Source of the DNA: Sceloporus undulatus
Taxonomy: Eukaryota; Chordata; Lepidosauria; Squamata; Phrynosomatidae
Assembly (NCBI RefSeq): GCF_019175285.1
Contig: NC_056523.1
Coordinates: forward strand, 184,946,180 to 185,010,179
DNA: 64,000 bases
Reading direction: 5' to 3'
A model generated the notes under the pieces. It saw only the letters and a list, made by a program, of their open reading frames with translations. It made no database searches and was not told where the DNA came from. Below are positions 43,901 through 58,900 of the stretch, piece after piece (the stretch's first letter is position 1; the number at the start of each line of letters is the position of its first letter). A program made the position numbers and the translations under genes.

Positions 43901-46900
43901 GACTTGCACATGTGGAATGAGACGCAGCAAGAGTTGGGGGTCCATGGCTTGCAGCTGAGAGAGGCCCTCCCCTGTGATACACAGGTTGTGGTGCCTGGTC
44001 AGTTCCTGCAGAGAGGGTGGGATGATTGGGAGTGTGACAGTGCCACTGATTGACTGCCACTGCCAGCTGGACCCTGGAACAAAGAGACTTAAATTAGAGG
44101 TGAGCAGGAGAACATGAAGAAGGGAAAGAGTCTCCTCCTGCTCAGTGGGCCCAAAAAGCCTGTGCCCCTTTTCCAAAGTGTGAAAAGTTGTTTTTTGAAT
44201 GGCAATTCCTATCATACCCCAGCCAACAAATCCTGTACCAAGGTCTAGAGTCCACATGGCAAAAGTGCTCTGCTCAGAGCTGCACTTGCTGCTGCCTGTC
44301 TTCCCTCTTGGAGCATTCATACCTTTGTCACTGGGCGGCTGCAGAATGAGTGTCTGCTCCTTTTGGGTGAAATGCAGCTCCTGGGCCACATGGCACGCAG
44401 TCAGAGGGTTGTCCCCTGTTATCATCACTACCTAAGGGGGAGGGAAAGCAGGCTCATGGGATATCCATTTAATGCAGGATCCGGAAGTACAACACACAGA
44501 ATGTTTGCACAGAGTTTGAGGGTACTAGAAATCTGATTTAGAAGTATATCTTCCCAACAGCATTTTAACTAAGTATAAAGACACATTGTACTTTAAAAAT
44601 GCTGAAATGTTTGCTTCCTTTTTTGGTGATGGTTTGGAGAACCTCTTTTCCTGAACTATAGGCAGAGTGACTCTCCATCAATACCAATGACGCTGTAGGT
44701 TCAACAACTATGGCATAAGGCACTTTCTGAACATCTGTCTGTCAAATCTGTCCTCCTCCCTGCAAAAAGATAAGTTTTGACCCATTCCCCAAATAGCATC
44801 AAGCACAATGAACTGGTTTTGAAAATATCTTCAACAGCAGGAAGGAAGGAAGGAAGGAAGGAAGGAAGGAAGGAAGGAAGGAAGGAAGGCAAGCCTGATG
44901 TTTCCTTACAGGGTGCCCTTCCTGTATGGACCACGCCCCCGCATAAGGGAAATTCTGTGGATGTTCAAGCCCCATTTAAACCAATAGGGCTTGTGCATGC
45001 AGCACGTGCACCATTTCCTTTTATGGCGAGCGGCTTTCAGCTGAAAGCTACATAAAGTGTGCCCGCATATGTGGGCTGGAGTACAGGCATTTAACCACTG
45101 TACCACCAGGGCCATGCCTGTGGGTTTCTTGGAAGAATTTGGACTGGTTAAACCACTGACCTCTCCCAGTAGGACTCTTTAGATTCATCTTTCTTTTCTA
45201 CAGCTCAAGGTAATTTCCTTTTAATATTAGTGCCATGAGCTTTCAGGCTGCAAACATAGATATGCTGTTCCTCTGGGGGCAGGGAAATCTTGCCAATGAG
45301 ATTACCTTGCCTGCAGTCAGATCACAGTGAAGAGGAAACTCCATACCACAATCACATATGCCATAAAAGACTTTACAAAGAAAGACTAGCCACTTGGAAG
45401 CAAGGCATTCTTTATACTCAAAACTGCAGGAAAAAGGAAAGTGAAGACTCCTGGAAAGTGGAAGGAAGGCATAGAGAATTTGAAAAACTCCTCACACTTC
45501 AACTTGCCCAGAACTGCTATGTCTGTGGCTTCAACAATATATTTTGGTTTCACTCACATGATGAGAGGCATTCAAGATCTCACGGATAACTGGCTTGGAG
45601 TCCACTTTGAGGGGGCAAGAGACCACAATGAAGCCCACAAACCGCAGATCGCATTCAAGGGCCTCCCGCTTTATCTCTCGTGCCTTTGGATGACAAAGGT
45701 CGGGAGGGGGAGAACCAGAGAACACATCAATTAACATTTTGTTGCCTCTTCTAAAGAACTCTCTATGGTACTTCACATCATGACCACAGAACAAACCAAG
45801 TCAACTGAGAACTCTAGGATAACTTTACACACTTGCCCAGTCTGCAGCAGGAAATCAGAAATGTTTGAAGCGCAAATCTAGATCTCATATATATCTATTT
45901 TGGGAAATGCATAGGCTGCAGAAAATTTGCTATAGACACAGAGAACAATTTTGTGAGGAGGACTTCCTGCACCTCAGTGTTGGGTTGGCTAGGTGATATA
46001 TGCATGTATGTACATACAGTGGACCTCAATATCCACAGACTTGCCATCTGCAGATTTAAGCATCCATGCATTAGTCCCCATTGCACATGGCTGTACCATT
46101 AGGGACAGCATCCATTGGCCCCAGTGGCTATATGTGCATGTGGCTGCGCCCTCATTATACAAGTGGTCACAAGTCCATGAACCCAGTGACAGTAGGAGTT
46201 GTGACCACTTGTATACATATACAGTGGGACCTTGGTATCCACAGGAGATCTGTTACACATCCCCCCCCCAACAGACACCAAACTCCACAGGACCTTCAGG
46301 TGAAGTCCTGTTGTCCTTAATGATTTGATCTACCTATTGTAAACTCTGTAGGCTCCTCACTTGCCTGCAAAAGAAAACAAGCCTTTCAAGTCTTAAGGCT
46401 AGTCTACATGTAAGCATATTATGCGAATTACAGCAGATTTTCACACATTTGCATCAACAGTCAATTGTCTTAACTTCTCTGCACAAATGTGCATCTATTC
46501 ACCTTACTGCTGCCAAAAATGCAAAGCCATCTGAATCCACACGTATGATAATGCACATTTCTATAGATTTCCTCGGATACTCCAGTAAAAATTATGAAGC
46601 CCTTTTCTGTGGAATTTAAGGAATTTTTCACACATACACACACACACACACACCAAAACCGAAACTTATATGAATTGCGTGTGGCCAGATTACATTCTAT
46701 TTGACTGGAATGAGACGTATTTTAATCTCCTATGATGGCAGGCACCTGGGAGTTTTTATCCCACCGCTGCCACCAATTTTAATGTGAAGTGCATATCATG
46801 GTACTAACTCTTTAACTAGTTCCAAAACTGAGTTGAAGACCATCCTGTTCAGAGAAGTGTTCCCAGGCATTGCGTGACTATTATTTGCTATCTGACATTT

Positions 46901-49900
46901 TTAATTTGTTGCCTGTTTTACTGAACCCTTTCCTGTATTGTTATGTATAATTTATATGTATTATGCTATTATTTCTTAAGATTGTAGGCCATGGACAGCT
47001 TTACTGTTATCTATTTTATTAACTGTATGTACAGCGCTGTGCAAATCTACAACACTATATGATAAAGCATAATAATGATAATAACTCGAGACCAGGCTTG
47101 TCCTTTTTTGTTTTTTAAAACAAACAAAAACTTTATTTAAAACAATGGTTTGAAAATGTGTTACTGGTTCAGATGGTTCATGCACTTGTTACTTTGTTAT
47201 TTGGCTTTAACTTGTTACAGATACTAGGTACACTGGTGCCTCGGGTTACGAAATTAATTCGTTCCGCCATTCCTTTCGTAACCCGAAAATTTCGTAACCC
47301 AAAGGCTTTCCATTAGCACTGGAAAGCCTATAGCTGCACTTTGCAGCATTTGAATTTCGCGCCGAAATGAATTTCGTAACCCGAAAAATATTTCGTAACC
47401 CGAAACAGTTTTTGCCAATCCAACTTTTTCGTATCCCGGAAATTTCGTAACCCGATCATTTCGTATCCCGAGGCACCAGTGTACTAGGAATCTTTTTAAT
47501 ACAGAACACTATCTATGGTGTGTTACAGAGTGCCCAAAATGGGCGCTCTGCTGGCGCCGCTGGTTGCTGCGTCCGGGAACCACAGCGGACAAACCGCACG
47601 ATTCCCGGACGCAGCAAAAAGAAGCCGCAAAAAGCGGCTTCTTTTTGCGCCCTGGAAGTGGCGCCGCGAGTCACTAGTTGCACACTCATGGCATCACTTC
47701 TGCCTGCGACGTGCGGATGCTAGGCATCAGCGATGTCAAGATGGCAGCGCCCATGTAGAACGGGCACCGCCATTTTGTACGCACCGAGCGCGTACTAGTG
47801 TTAGGGGCGTCTGGAAAGGACGCCCCTTTCTAACCCTAGTACAGTCGGCCCTTCTTATACACAGATTTTTTATACACAGATTCAAGCATACACGGTTTGA
47901 AAATGTACCAAAAAAAGTATAAATTTACCTTGATGTTCCATTTTTTATTAGGGACACCATTTTGCTATGTCATTATATGTAATGGGACTTGAGCATACAC
48001 GGATTTTGTTATACACGGGAGATCTTGGAACCAAACCCCAATGTATAACAAGGGTCCACTTATACGCTCGGCGCGTACTTTTAGCACGTGCAGAACGGGC
48101 CTATATTTACTTAGGACTCCCACAGTCCCACCATCAGTCTATTCCACTTAAACTTGGGTTTTACAACCCCCAACTAAAGATATCCCTCAGCATATTATAC
48201 TCCAGCCACTCTCTTTCCTAGAGTCCTGGACGCATATAATGGTAGGGAGCCTTTTCCTCTAAGACTCTACCCTTAACCATCCCTGACTCACTCTCACTGG
48301 AACCCTCAGAACCAACTGTCCTCTACTAGACACCACAGGTCTCTCTTTCTCTCTCTCTCTCTCTGAGTTCCAAACCCAACTGACAAAATGGAATCTTTAA
48401 ATTTCCCCAGCCAGCATCTCCCATGGCAAGAAGCTTCTGATGAAGCCTACTTGTCCAGTCCAAAAGCAGGAAACCAAACCCTACCTGCTGATGAGTGAGG
48501 TGTCCCAGCTCCTTGTAGCCAAGCGCCAGGACCCTAGCTCCTTCACGGGAGATCTCTGTGTGGATACCATTGTAGCTACTTGGGCACTGAGAGAACTGCA
48601 GGAGAACAGAGAGGGACAATCAACACAGAACCTGGAAAATAAACTTGGAAGATAAAAGGCAAAATGAAGCAAACCTCATTGTGAGGAACAAGAGACCAAA
48701 ATAGTGAACTACTGCCTGTATAATTTAGTCCAAGTAGTATGAAGGTATACTGCACCCTTAAGTAGTGGAGACTGACCTACAATTTTAAAAAAGCAACTGA
48801 GAATGCAGGCCAATGGGATGTGTATTCAGGATCTGAAAAAAGCATTTTTTTAAAAAAAAGAAACAAAAAACTTTATTTTGTTTAAAACAAATTTTTGCAT
48901 TTGCTTATTTTATTAATATGGCGACACATTATTTTATGTACAGGTACTAGAAAGCTTAATCAACCATTTATTAATGATTTCTAAAGTTAATAAGCCAAAG
49001 TTATTAGGCTTTGATGATTTACATGTTACAATAAAGCACCAATTTTTAACTGCTTACTATTCTCATTAAATCTGAATATAGTAGACTATAAATAATAAAA
49101 CATACAAAGTACACTCAGGATCAGTTTTTGTGGGTTTTTCAGGCTATGTGGCCATGTTCTAGCAGATTCTCTGAAGATGCCAGCCACAGATGCTGGTGAA
49201 ATGTCAGGAAGAAACTCTTCTAGAACATGGCCACATAGCCTGAAAAACCCACAAAAAACTATGGATGCTGGCCATGAAAGCCTTTGACGTCACATACACA
49301 GGATCATTTTGGTTGAATTTATGTTAATTGAAGGATTTGTTTCTGAATGACATTTCTTGCACTAAATTGAAGTAATTTAAAAAAAATTGTAGAAAAACTA
49401 TTATTAAAACAATTCAGTACAACTCTTTACATACACACAATTACAATACTGTAATCAGTTTCACATAGAGAGTAAATATTATATATATATATATAGTGAC
49501 AGATATATATATATATATAGTGACAGATATCTAAACTCTCTTCTCTAAGCAGCTTATCAAACAGAAAAAGTATGAATTAATTGGATATATATATATATAT
49601 ATATATAGAAAGTAATTTTAAAAAAGCAATTGACCCTGGATTCTGTTCTAACAACTGAACAACTGCCAATAAACTGTTAAAGTTAAAATGTTTAACCTCA
49701 AACAATCAGTTTTCCAGTAAGAGGGTTGGAAAATAGTAATAATAGCTAGTTTTAAAAAACTGTATGAATAATCATTTTTTTAAAAAAACAGGAGGTTTTT
49801 TTAAAGTCACTTTTTAAAAAGCGCACCCTGGGTGTATTTCAACCAATGTGGAAAACAACAAATTAGGAAAGCCTGCCGTAAGTGACAGATATCTAAACTC

Positions 49901-52900
49901 TCTTCTCTAAGCAGCTTATCAAACAGAAAAAGTATGAATTAATTGGATATATGTGAGAACTGTATAGACTGAGTTTATTCAATCTCTTCAGTGTATATTT
50001 CTCCAGTTTAGGGCTCACAGGTTCCTCCGCTTCAACCATAGTATAGATGTGGATATTTGTAGTAACAGCAACAGCAAGTACATTTCTATACCGCTTACCG
50101 ATGTAGTAAGTGGTTTACAAAGTATAAACTAATTGCCCCCAACAAGCTCGGTACTCATTTTAGCGACCTACAGAAAGATGCCAGGCTGAATTGACCTGGA
50201 GCCCTTGGCTGGTATTGAACTCACAACCGTGTGAATTGTGAATGAGTGGCTGCAGTATAGACACTTACCTATTGCATCACCTGCACTCACACAAGGTTCA
50301 TGCATATCTCATAATACAAAATGCATTATTTATATGTGTAAATTATGGAAAGAATCTTGTGGACACCTTCATTATGTTACCATCAGCACAAGACAAAATA
50401 TATAAAAATATAACAAGGACTAGACTGTTATGATGATTGTACTACTAACATATTAGAAGACTGGAACAAAAACACCATTTTTTTTTTAAATGGCTGTAGT
50501 ACATCAAATATCTTTCATAAGTAAAATTTTAGCTAATCTCCCCATTGTCTAAGACTCCAGTTCAGCTTATTTTTTCTTCCTTCCACAATGCTTACAAATT
50601 CTTTAGCCACCTGGGATCTATGACTAGTGCCCTTTAATGCTTTCCAACAAAGCAGAGAAATAGAGTTCTAGCTAATGTTTGGCTTTGGCCCTCCCCGCTG
50701 CTGGTACAAGTCCCACAAGAAATTATTCTTTGGGGGGGGGTATGGTTTCCCATCTTCATCAAGCCCAAAGGGCAGTGGGTTATATATATTTTAAATAATA
50801 GAAGATGGGCTGCAAGCAATCTTAGGTATGAAAGTACTCCGTGTATCTTTGAATACTCTGCACCATCATACCAGAGTTGGTGGTTTCATCAGGGAATGAG
50901 GTATTCCTGTGACTAGGCCATTTCCCATACAGTGACAGTTAAAATTGTGGAGTTGTTCAAATACAGATTTACAGTTTCCACTCGTCATCTGAAGGAAGAT
51001 CAGTTCACAATGACTTTGAAACTTTAATTGTAACAAAGAAGTGGACACATGAGTCACTATGTGTCAGCCTATTACAATATGGCTACATACACGGAGTACT
51101 TTCACAAATTTTCATTAAAAATAACCATCATGATGGTGTGAGGGTTGTTAGCTCAGATGAGTTAAAAGAAGATAAATCACTAAAGACAAGTCTCCCAGTG
51201 GCTATTAATCTTGACCGTTAAATCTAACCTCAATACTGAGAAGCAACTTAATTCCTATTACCAGATTCTGGGGGAAACCAACAGTAGTAAGCTACCTTTT
51301 TTTGTTCTATTTCCCAGGGGCATTTCACTGCCAACTGTGGGCAATGTCTATAAAAAACTTTATAGCTGTCTATAAAAAACCTTGTTTAATTCTCTTTCAC
51401 AGTAGCATTGTAAAAAGACCCAATGCTGTTTTGAAAACAGTGGATCTTAACAAGAATTTCAAAACAGAATTAATCAAAGTGACCTCTATGTCTTCTGATG
51501 ATAGTTAATATGAACTACTCATCTATGTGTGAAATTTGTATGAGGGATATGGAATATGCAGTTCCTTCTTCCTACCTTCAGCATGTTTATTATATTCTCC
51601 CAAACTGGGGGATGAGGGGCCAAATTATGACTAAGCCAACCTGTAACCAATGCAAGTGACAGTGTGGGAAGGACCTCAAGAATCCTAACCACTGGGGCAC
51701 AGCCTTTGCCATGCCTAACTCTACTGAGGTGACTCATTCCCCTAACTACTTAGGCACAGGCTAATTCCATGGCCTCTTTGGGACAGACGCATTCAGCCAG
51801 GGGAGAGAAACTCAATTGACCAGCTTTGCTCACCATTCTGTGCAGCATCTCTGGGGCCCCCTTCACCGTTGCAATGTAACACAGATCAGTGGAGCCGACC
51901 TTCTCGTAGGAAGCCAAGACCGACATTCTTTTCAGGGCACTGGCAAAATGAAAGCGCTGGTGAATTTTCAGTCCCTGAGTTTTAATACTTCGGGGGAAAA
52001 CTTTCTCATCTGGAAACAAAGAGATCGGGAAATCCTGAAAGGGTTCAACAGCACCACAAATAGAAATACTCCCTCTGGGCTCCCTTGGGGGTGGCACAGG
52101 GGCCCGGGTGCCCTGGGGCTGGGAGCTATTTAGCAGAACGGGGGGGGGGGGGGGGAGGGGGAACAAATGTTTTCTGGTTCCTCAACCAAGGGACATGAAG
52201 GGGGATGGGAAGTAATCTCTTTTTGCATGCCAAAGTGTTTTAAAATGATAAATGCCCTGGCTCTGTGTGTGTGCGTGTGTTTTGTGTGCCTTCAAGTTGT
52301 TTCTGAATCTTGGAGACCCTAAGGCAACCCTATCCTGGATTTTTCTTGGCATGATTTGTTCATACATATATCTATAATTAGTTCCAAGTAGTGTAGAAGA
52401 AAATAGTAGGCAACTTTAGAAGGCGTTCACAGAATCAAGCACCTCTGCTCATTTACATCAAAAGGCACCAATGTGGATTTGCAGGAAAAATATCACTCCC
52501 CCAATATTTTCCAAACATAACTTGGTAAACAAGTGAGAAGGGACATTTGAAAAGACTCACTGAAACTAGTGGTTACAGAAAGAATGTACGGTTGATACTC
52601 TATTTGCACATCTACCAGGCTGAGGGAGAGATGAGGGACTACTATGACTCAAGACAAGATACAGAGATTAGCTAACTATACAGGGCACCATAAAACACCA
52701 TCCTTTCAAGACAGTCAAATATGTGTAGAGTGTGACTCCATGTTTTCAAGCTTACCTCCCAAGCCACAAGGCACAAAGACCTGGGTCCAAAACAACTGCA
52801 GAAATAATCCAGATCGAGGCCACTTTAACTTTTCTGGCTCAGTGCTAGGGAATCCTGGGAATTGCAGTTCATTGTGACATCAGAGCTCTCTGACAAACAC

Positions 52901-55900
52901 TAAATATCTCACAAAACTACAGTTACCAGAATTCCCTAGCACTGAGCCAGGGCAATTAAAGTGGTCTCAAAATGGATTATTTCTGCCCTGAGTTTTGGAC
53001 CTTGGTTTAAGAACCATATACATACAAACTAAAACTGTTGCTACCCAGTGAACAAAGTTTTGCTTCAGATACCCCACAGAATTGTGCAAATCTTCTACCT
53101 AATTGCATTTTCAGTCTCAATTCTCCTATTAAGATCTTGAAAATGTATGCATTTGAGGCCGATTTTAAAATGACCTGTTAAAATCCCATTGACATGATAG
53201 CTCATCACTGTTCTTTCCACTGACAGGTATGACTCACAAGAGATCAACAGACCTCAGAGTGAGACACCAAAAGAGTTTTAAATGATCCCCCAACTGTACT
53301 CATGACATCGCTGACATGAACATTTGACTCTATCCCCCAGAATGGGCATGAGAAATTACAGTATTTTTCAGCTAGCTGCTCCCCAGAAAAGGTTACTTTC
53401 ATGCCTCTGCTTGCAAGAGAAAAGGCAGGAAGAACCCACTTTGCACCTGGATGCTAAGCAAGCCTACCTTTGGTCACAGTCCATTCCACAGCAGTTAGCA
53501 TGGCCTTCTCCAGTGGATCACCCGCCAGAGTCCCATCATCCAGCTGCATCAGGGAGTGGCACGTGGCAATGACTCTGTGTGTTTCAATAGGAATGTCTGA
53601 CACAGGGGTCACATCTTTCCCATCCCTAAAGTGAGAACAAAAAGGCCACATTTATTTCCAATCCTGTAACCAGTGCTTCTCAGGTTACCTGAAGTAGGGG
53701 ACTAGCAATTATTTCACCCAGTTTGCCAGAGATTTGCACCATATTGTCCCCACTCAGTACAACATTTTTTTTCCTATCCTGGAAACTCAACAGCAAGAGG
53801 TAGCCAATAGATTGGTGGATCACAGGGTCAGTTTGGGTTTATTTCTAAACCCATACAGTTTTTCAGTCCATTATTCTTTAAAAAAGTAAAATATGATAAA
53901 GCAGTTGCTCAAGTATTTGTTCAAGTGCCCAAAATTCTACTTTAAAAACTTCATTAATGTTCCAAAAGCAACACTGGGCTGGGAATGAAACATTCAGATA
54001 AACAACCAAAATTGAATAACATCACTGTGCAAAGAAAATGTGTCTAAAGTGGCATTTTCTGAATGGCACCCAAATTTCCTTGGATCTCTGCAAAAAAATT
54101 GTACAGAAATTGTGGCTTACTGAATTGCTTGCATTTTGACACAGGATCCCAACATTCCCACTGGAATTTAGAAAACCCAAAGAGCAGTTGCTGGAAACAC
54201 AGAATATAATATGCCTCTCTCTGTATCTGCCATTCTGACACAATGTGACATTAGCTTCCTATGGATGTCTGGGTTTTTAAAAATTTTAAATAGACTTCCA
54301 GCCATATAAACAATGGCTAAAGAAAATTCTAAAGCCAGAGGGATTACAATTTTGAGTGTTTTGAGGTGTAGGCTGCATTGCTCTTTTTTGATTAGCACAA
54401 CTAAACACTGTGCAAAGAAAGAGAAATTTTGCATACCAGCAAAATGTACACAGACTGCAGAATTTGCTGTTGAGCTACATATTTTGGGTTATCCTGGTGC
54501 ATGCAAAATCCTAATTTTATATTAGAAAAAAGCAGAAGGGCAGACTACTATCTCCTGTGTGGATTATCTGTATTACTGCCTTGGAACATAAGGAACAGAA
54601 AGTGCATGTCTATAAGTCAGAGACTCAAGATGGTTCTCAAGTTTCCCTTCCCCATATCCTTCATTCTTTCACCCCAAACCTACCTGAGCCCAGCCACACC
54701 CCTCACCACTAGGTTGTCACTAGTGAGTGTGCCGGTTTTGTCAAAGCAGCAAATCTGGACCTTGCCTGCAAATGGGATGCGGAATGGTTCTGTGCAATAA
54801 ACATCTGCAATAAAAAAAGAAGTATAAATAACAATTCTGTACTAGTAATTCACATTTCACTTGTTCATTTTATTAACCTTAGTTTACATATGTTCATGCG
54901 CTGTGGCTAAGAATTTTAAAATATCTTTGCTCTGCACTCTGGCTAAGAATTTTAAAAGATCTATGTGCAGATCTTGTCTTTACATCTAAACTTTCTCTAA
55001 ACCAAATCATGTAGTAGTCTTTTAGACTATAACTCCCATGAGCCCTAGCCAGCACAGCCAGTCTTGAGGGATGTTGGAGACTGCAGTCTGAAAACACCTG
55101 TGGGTGATAGTTCCACAGAACCGTAGAGTTGGAAGAGACCTCAAGGGCCATCCAGCCCAACCCCATTCTGCCATGCAGGAACTCTCAATCAAAGCATCCC
55201 CATTGACAGATGGCCATACAGCCTCTGTTTAAAGACCTTCAAGGAAGGAGACTCCACCACACTCCGAGGAAGGGGTGTGTTCCACTGTCGAACAGCCCTT
55301 ACTGTCAGGAAGTTCCTCCTAATGTTGAGGTGGAATCTCTTTTTCTGGAGCTTGCATCCATTCTTCCGGGTCCTAGTCTTTGGAGTAGCAGAAAGAAAGC
55401 TCCCTCCTCAATATGACACCCCTTCAAGTATTTAAACAGGGCTACAATATCACCTCTTAACCTTCTCTTCTCCAGGCTAAACATCCCCAGCTCCCTAAGT
55501 CATTCCTCATAGGACATGGTTTCCAGGCCCTTCCCCATTTTAGTTGCCCTCCTTTGGACATGCTCCAGTTTCTCAATGTCCTTTTTGAATTGTGGTGCAC
55601 AGAACTGGACATTGTATTCCAGGTGGGGCCTGACCAAAGCAGACTACAGTGGCACTATTACTTCTCTTGATCTAGACACTATACTTTTATTGATGCAGCT
55701 TAAAATTGCATTGGCCTTGTTAGCTGCCACTCCTGCTTTTTTATTTTATTATTAAGATGTACAACAATACCATATACACATATAAACAATACTTACATTA
55801 ACAACATATTAATGACACATAATACCACAACTGTCTGTTCTTCATTCTAACTCCTTCTATGCTGATCCTCTTGACAAATTTGACTTCCTTCAGTCCAACT

Positions 55901-58900
55901 TCTACTAGTTCATTTTCCTCTTAATTCTTTCCCCGTTTCCCAACATATTTACTCATCACTCATCATTCATTTATATAATTATTTAATCTATTATAATTCC
56001 CTTCCTTCTTATATTTCTCTTTATATTATATTTTGGATATTTGGCCATTTCTCCTTAATATATTTGTATAAATTCTCCCAATTTTCCCTATCATATTCTA
56101 TAGCTTTATCTTCCCTTTTAGTCTTTTAGATATTATATCTATTTCCATCATGTCTAACAATTTAACCATCCATTCTTCAATTTGAAATTCCTTCTTTATT
56201 TTGCCATATTTCTTTTCCTCTTTCTCTTTTATCATGTTCAAAAGGAAAGTTTCTGGATGTACACATTTGAATTCATTTGCTTCTCTTAAAAAGCAGGAGT
56301 GGATTAAATCCAGAAATTTAATCCACTCCTGCTTTTTAAGAGAAGCAAACAAATTCAAATGTGTACACGCACAAGTGTGTGGAGAAATGAACATAAAAGG
56401 TATTCCTAAATAAATAAATAAAGTTATTATGAAAGATCACTTCTCCAGCCTTATTTTTCAAAAATTGTAAAACTACATGCCGTGGCCCCGATCTGGCGCA
56501 GAAAGAAGCTTCAAAAAGAGGCTCCTTTTTGAGCTGTGGAAAGGGCACTGTAGCCGCCACCATGGCAGCTTTTCACCGCTTCTTCAGCGCAGCGCATGTA
56601 AGCGCTGACCCAACGATGCCGCGTCACACCGACCACCATCTGGTCTGGCAGCTGGCATGGGGGCAGAGTCTGTACAGCCTGTGAGTGTCTGGTGGGATAT
56701 AGGTCCATACCATGGTATAGGGCCACCTTGAAGATCGCAGCCGGGGCAACTTGGGTTGCCCAGCAACCAAGCAGCAGAAAGAACAAGGTAACAAAGCCAG
56801 CAGGGCCAATGACCATGGGTCAATCACCATAACAACTAGGATGCAATTCTCAGGCCAAAAGCTCCCATATAGTTCAGCAGCAGCAGAACTTTTTAAAGCA
56901 AGAATGGGCAAAGTGTGGCCCATGAGGAACTATGCAGCTCCCAACTCTTTTGCAATCCCTCCCCTTAACAGGAAAACAGATTATTGCTGAAATTTGGCAG
57001 TCAGCCACTAAAATCACTAATAGTATAAGGGATTTACACAGTCAATTCAAATCAAACGCATTTTAGTTACACCAGAAACCTTGCTTTTGCAAGCATTTCA
57101 AAGACCAGTAGCTGGCTTCTGCTTTTGCTGCCACGACTCCTGTCTCTGATATTCTTCCAGAGCAAGTTAAGTGAAATTTAATTTAATTTATAATGAATTC
57201 ATTTTAACCAAAAATGAGCTGTAATATAATAATATTTAATGCATTAAATGGGTAAAAATAAGCCAATATTCTCAAAGAACAACGAAGTCTTAGAGGGTAT
57301 GGGGGAATTTTATTTCTTAATGCTAAATAATTACAATATTATTGTATAATTTTATATTTTTCCTAAAATATTTGCCTGTTTTACACACTGCCTACTTTTA
57401 CACATTTTATATCTATTTTTGTCAATATTATTTGTATCTATCTTCCTTTAGGCCCATTCCCTTTGGTGTGCAATTCTTTAACTCAGTAGACCCCAAACTG
57501 TACTCTTTAAGTGATTTTGGACTTCAGCTCCCAGAATCCCAGACTATTGGCCAACATGACTGAGGCTTCTAGGACCTGAAGTCCAAAATCTCTTAAAGGG
57601 CACAGTTTAGGGACCACTGCTCTAACTGAACAAATGTCATCCAATCCTGTGGATGTTGTTCATTCTACTTTAAAGCAAAAAATTGCTTTCCTAAGTGGTT
57701 TGAGGTCCATGAGAAATTGTAAAGAGATCAGCACAAGATTGTGCAACTGCCTGCTGGAAAGGATGAAGGCAAAAGTGTTATACCTAGTCCCAGCTGTGAG
57801 TTGTGGATTATGTTGGAAGCCATAGTATTATGCAGCAAAAGAAAGAAAGCTACAGAAATGCTTGGGAGATGGAGGTTGTAAAGCACAAGAAGGGCACTTC
57901 TCAGAAAGTAAAAACATCACCAGTTCTTCACAATTCCAAAGCATGCAACCAGGCCTCCAACTTACACAATTTGGCAAGAGCTATAAGTGAGGTGTTCACA
58001 GCCAAAGACAATTCAATGGGGAGTTCAGGTGGAACAACCGAGGTGAGGATTAAAGTGCATTCCAGAAAGAGTTTGTAACGGTTCCTGCTGGGGTCCTTGG
58101 TACCTTGAAAAGTAGGAGCAGACACACATTTTAGGTCAGTTAAAAAAAAGGAGAAGTCAGAGCCATAGCCTCACACAGTATGCTGGAGAACACTAATGTG
58201 CCACTGAAGAACCCTGAGATATAAGGCATATTTTTGGTCATCAAACAATCTTGACTGAATTTCTGCATAATTTTCTATTCTAGACTTGCTGCCTCCCAAT
58301 CCAGTGAAAACAAGTATTTCTGCTCCCTTTCTCATCTCTGCCTGTACTGGGTGTAAAGCATTATAAGTAAGGTGTCTTTGATAAAGCAACATCTGAAAAT
58401 ATATCAAGAATATACTGGGGCAGCTCTTTGGGGGCCTTTAGATGTATTCTTTTTTTCTTCTTTGTTTGGACTTTCAAGCAGTTAATTTTCTTTCCTTGTA
58501 ACTGGGCAATAGAAATATATCGGAGCAATCTGTGATCTAGTCAGGGGTAGAGATGTAAAATTTCCAGAAATTTTGAAGCCACAGAAAAAAGCCAGATTTT
58601 TCTTTTTTTTCAGAAAAAAAGGAATTTTTTGGAAAAATTGAAAAAAAAATGCAACATTAGTGCTTTTTACAGATTGAAAGTCACTCTGTTACAAATATTA
58701 TATACAATTTGATCTGGCATAAGATTATCACAATTGGCATATTAAAATACAGTGGCAGTTAAAGTGTCAAACTGCATTATTTCTGCACTGTGGATGCAGC
58801 CCTAGTTATCAGTATCAGTTTCAGTATCTTCATTATGTTTTGTCAATATCACAATTATCATGGACTTCTAAAACTGAAGGTTTACCCAGACTGAAACAAG

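Noticed and set aside
47515-47922. 135-codon plus frame with many Arg
   Set aside because: It covers a GC-rich MITE and the start of a Tigger-like copy. The composition explains it.
49171-49201. CRISPR-like or other prokaryotic arrays
   Set aside because: No regularly spaced short repeats with unique spacers occur anywhere. The intron-split genes rule out a prokaryotic source.
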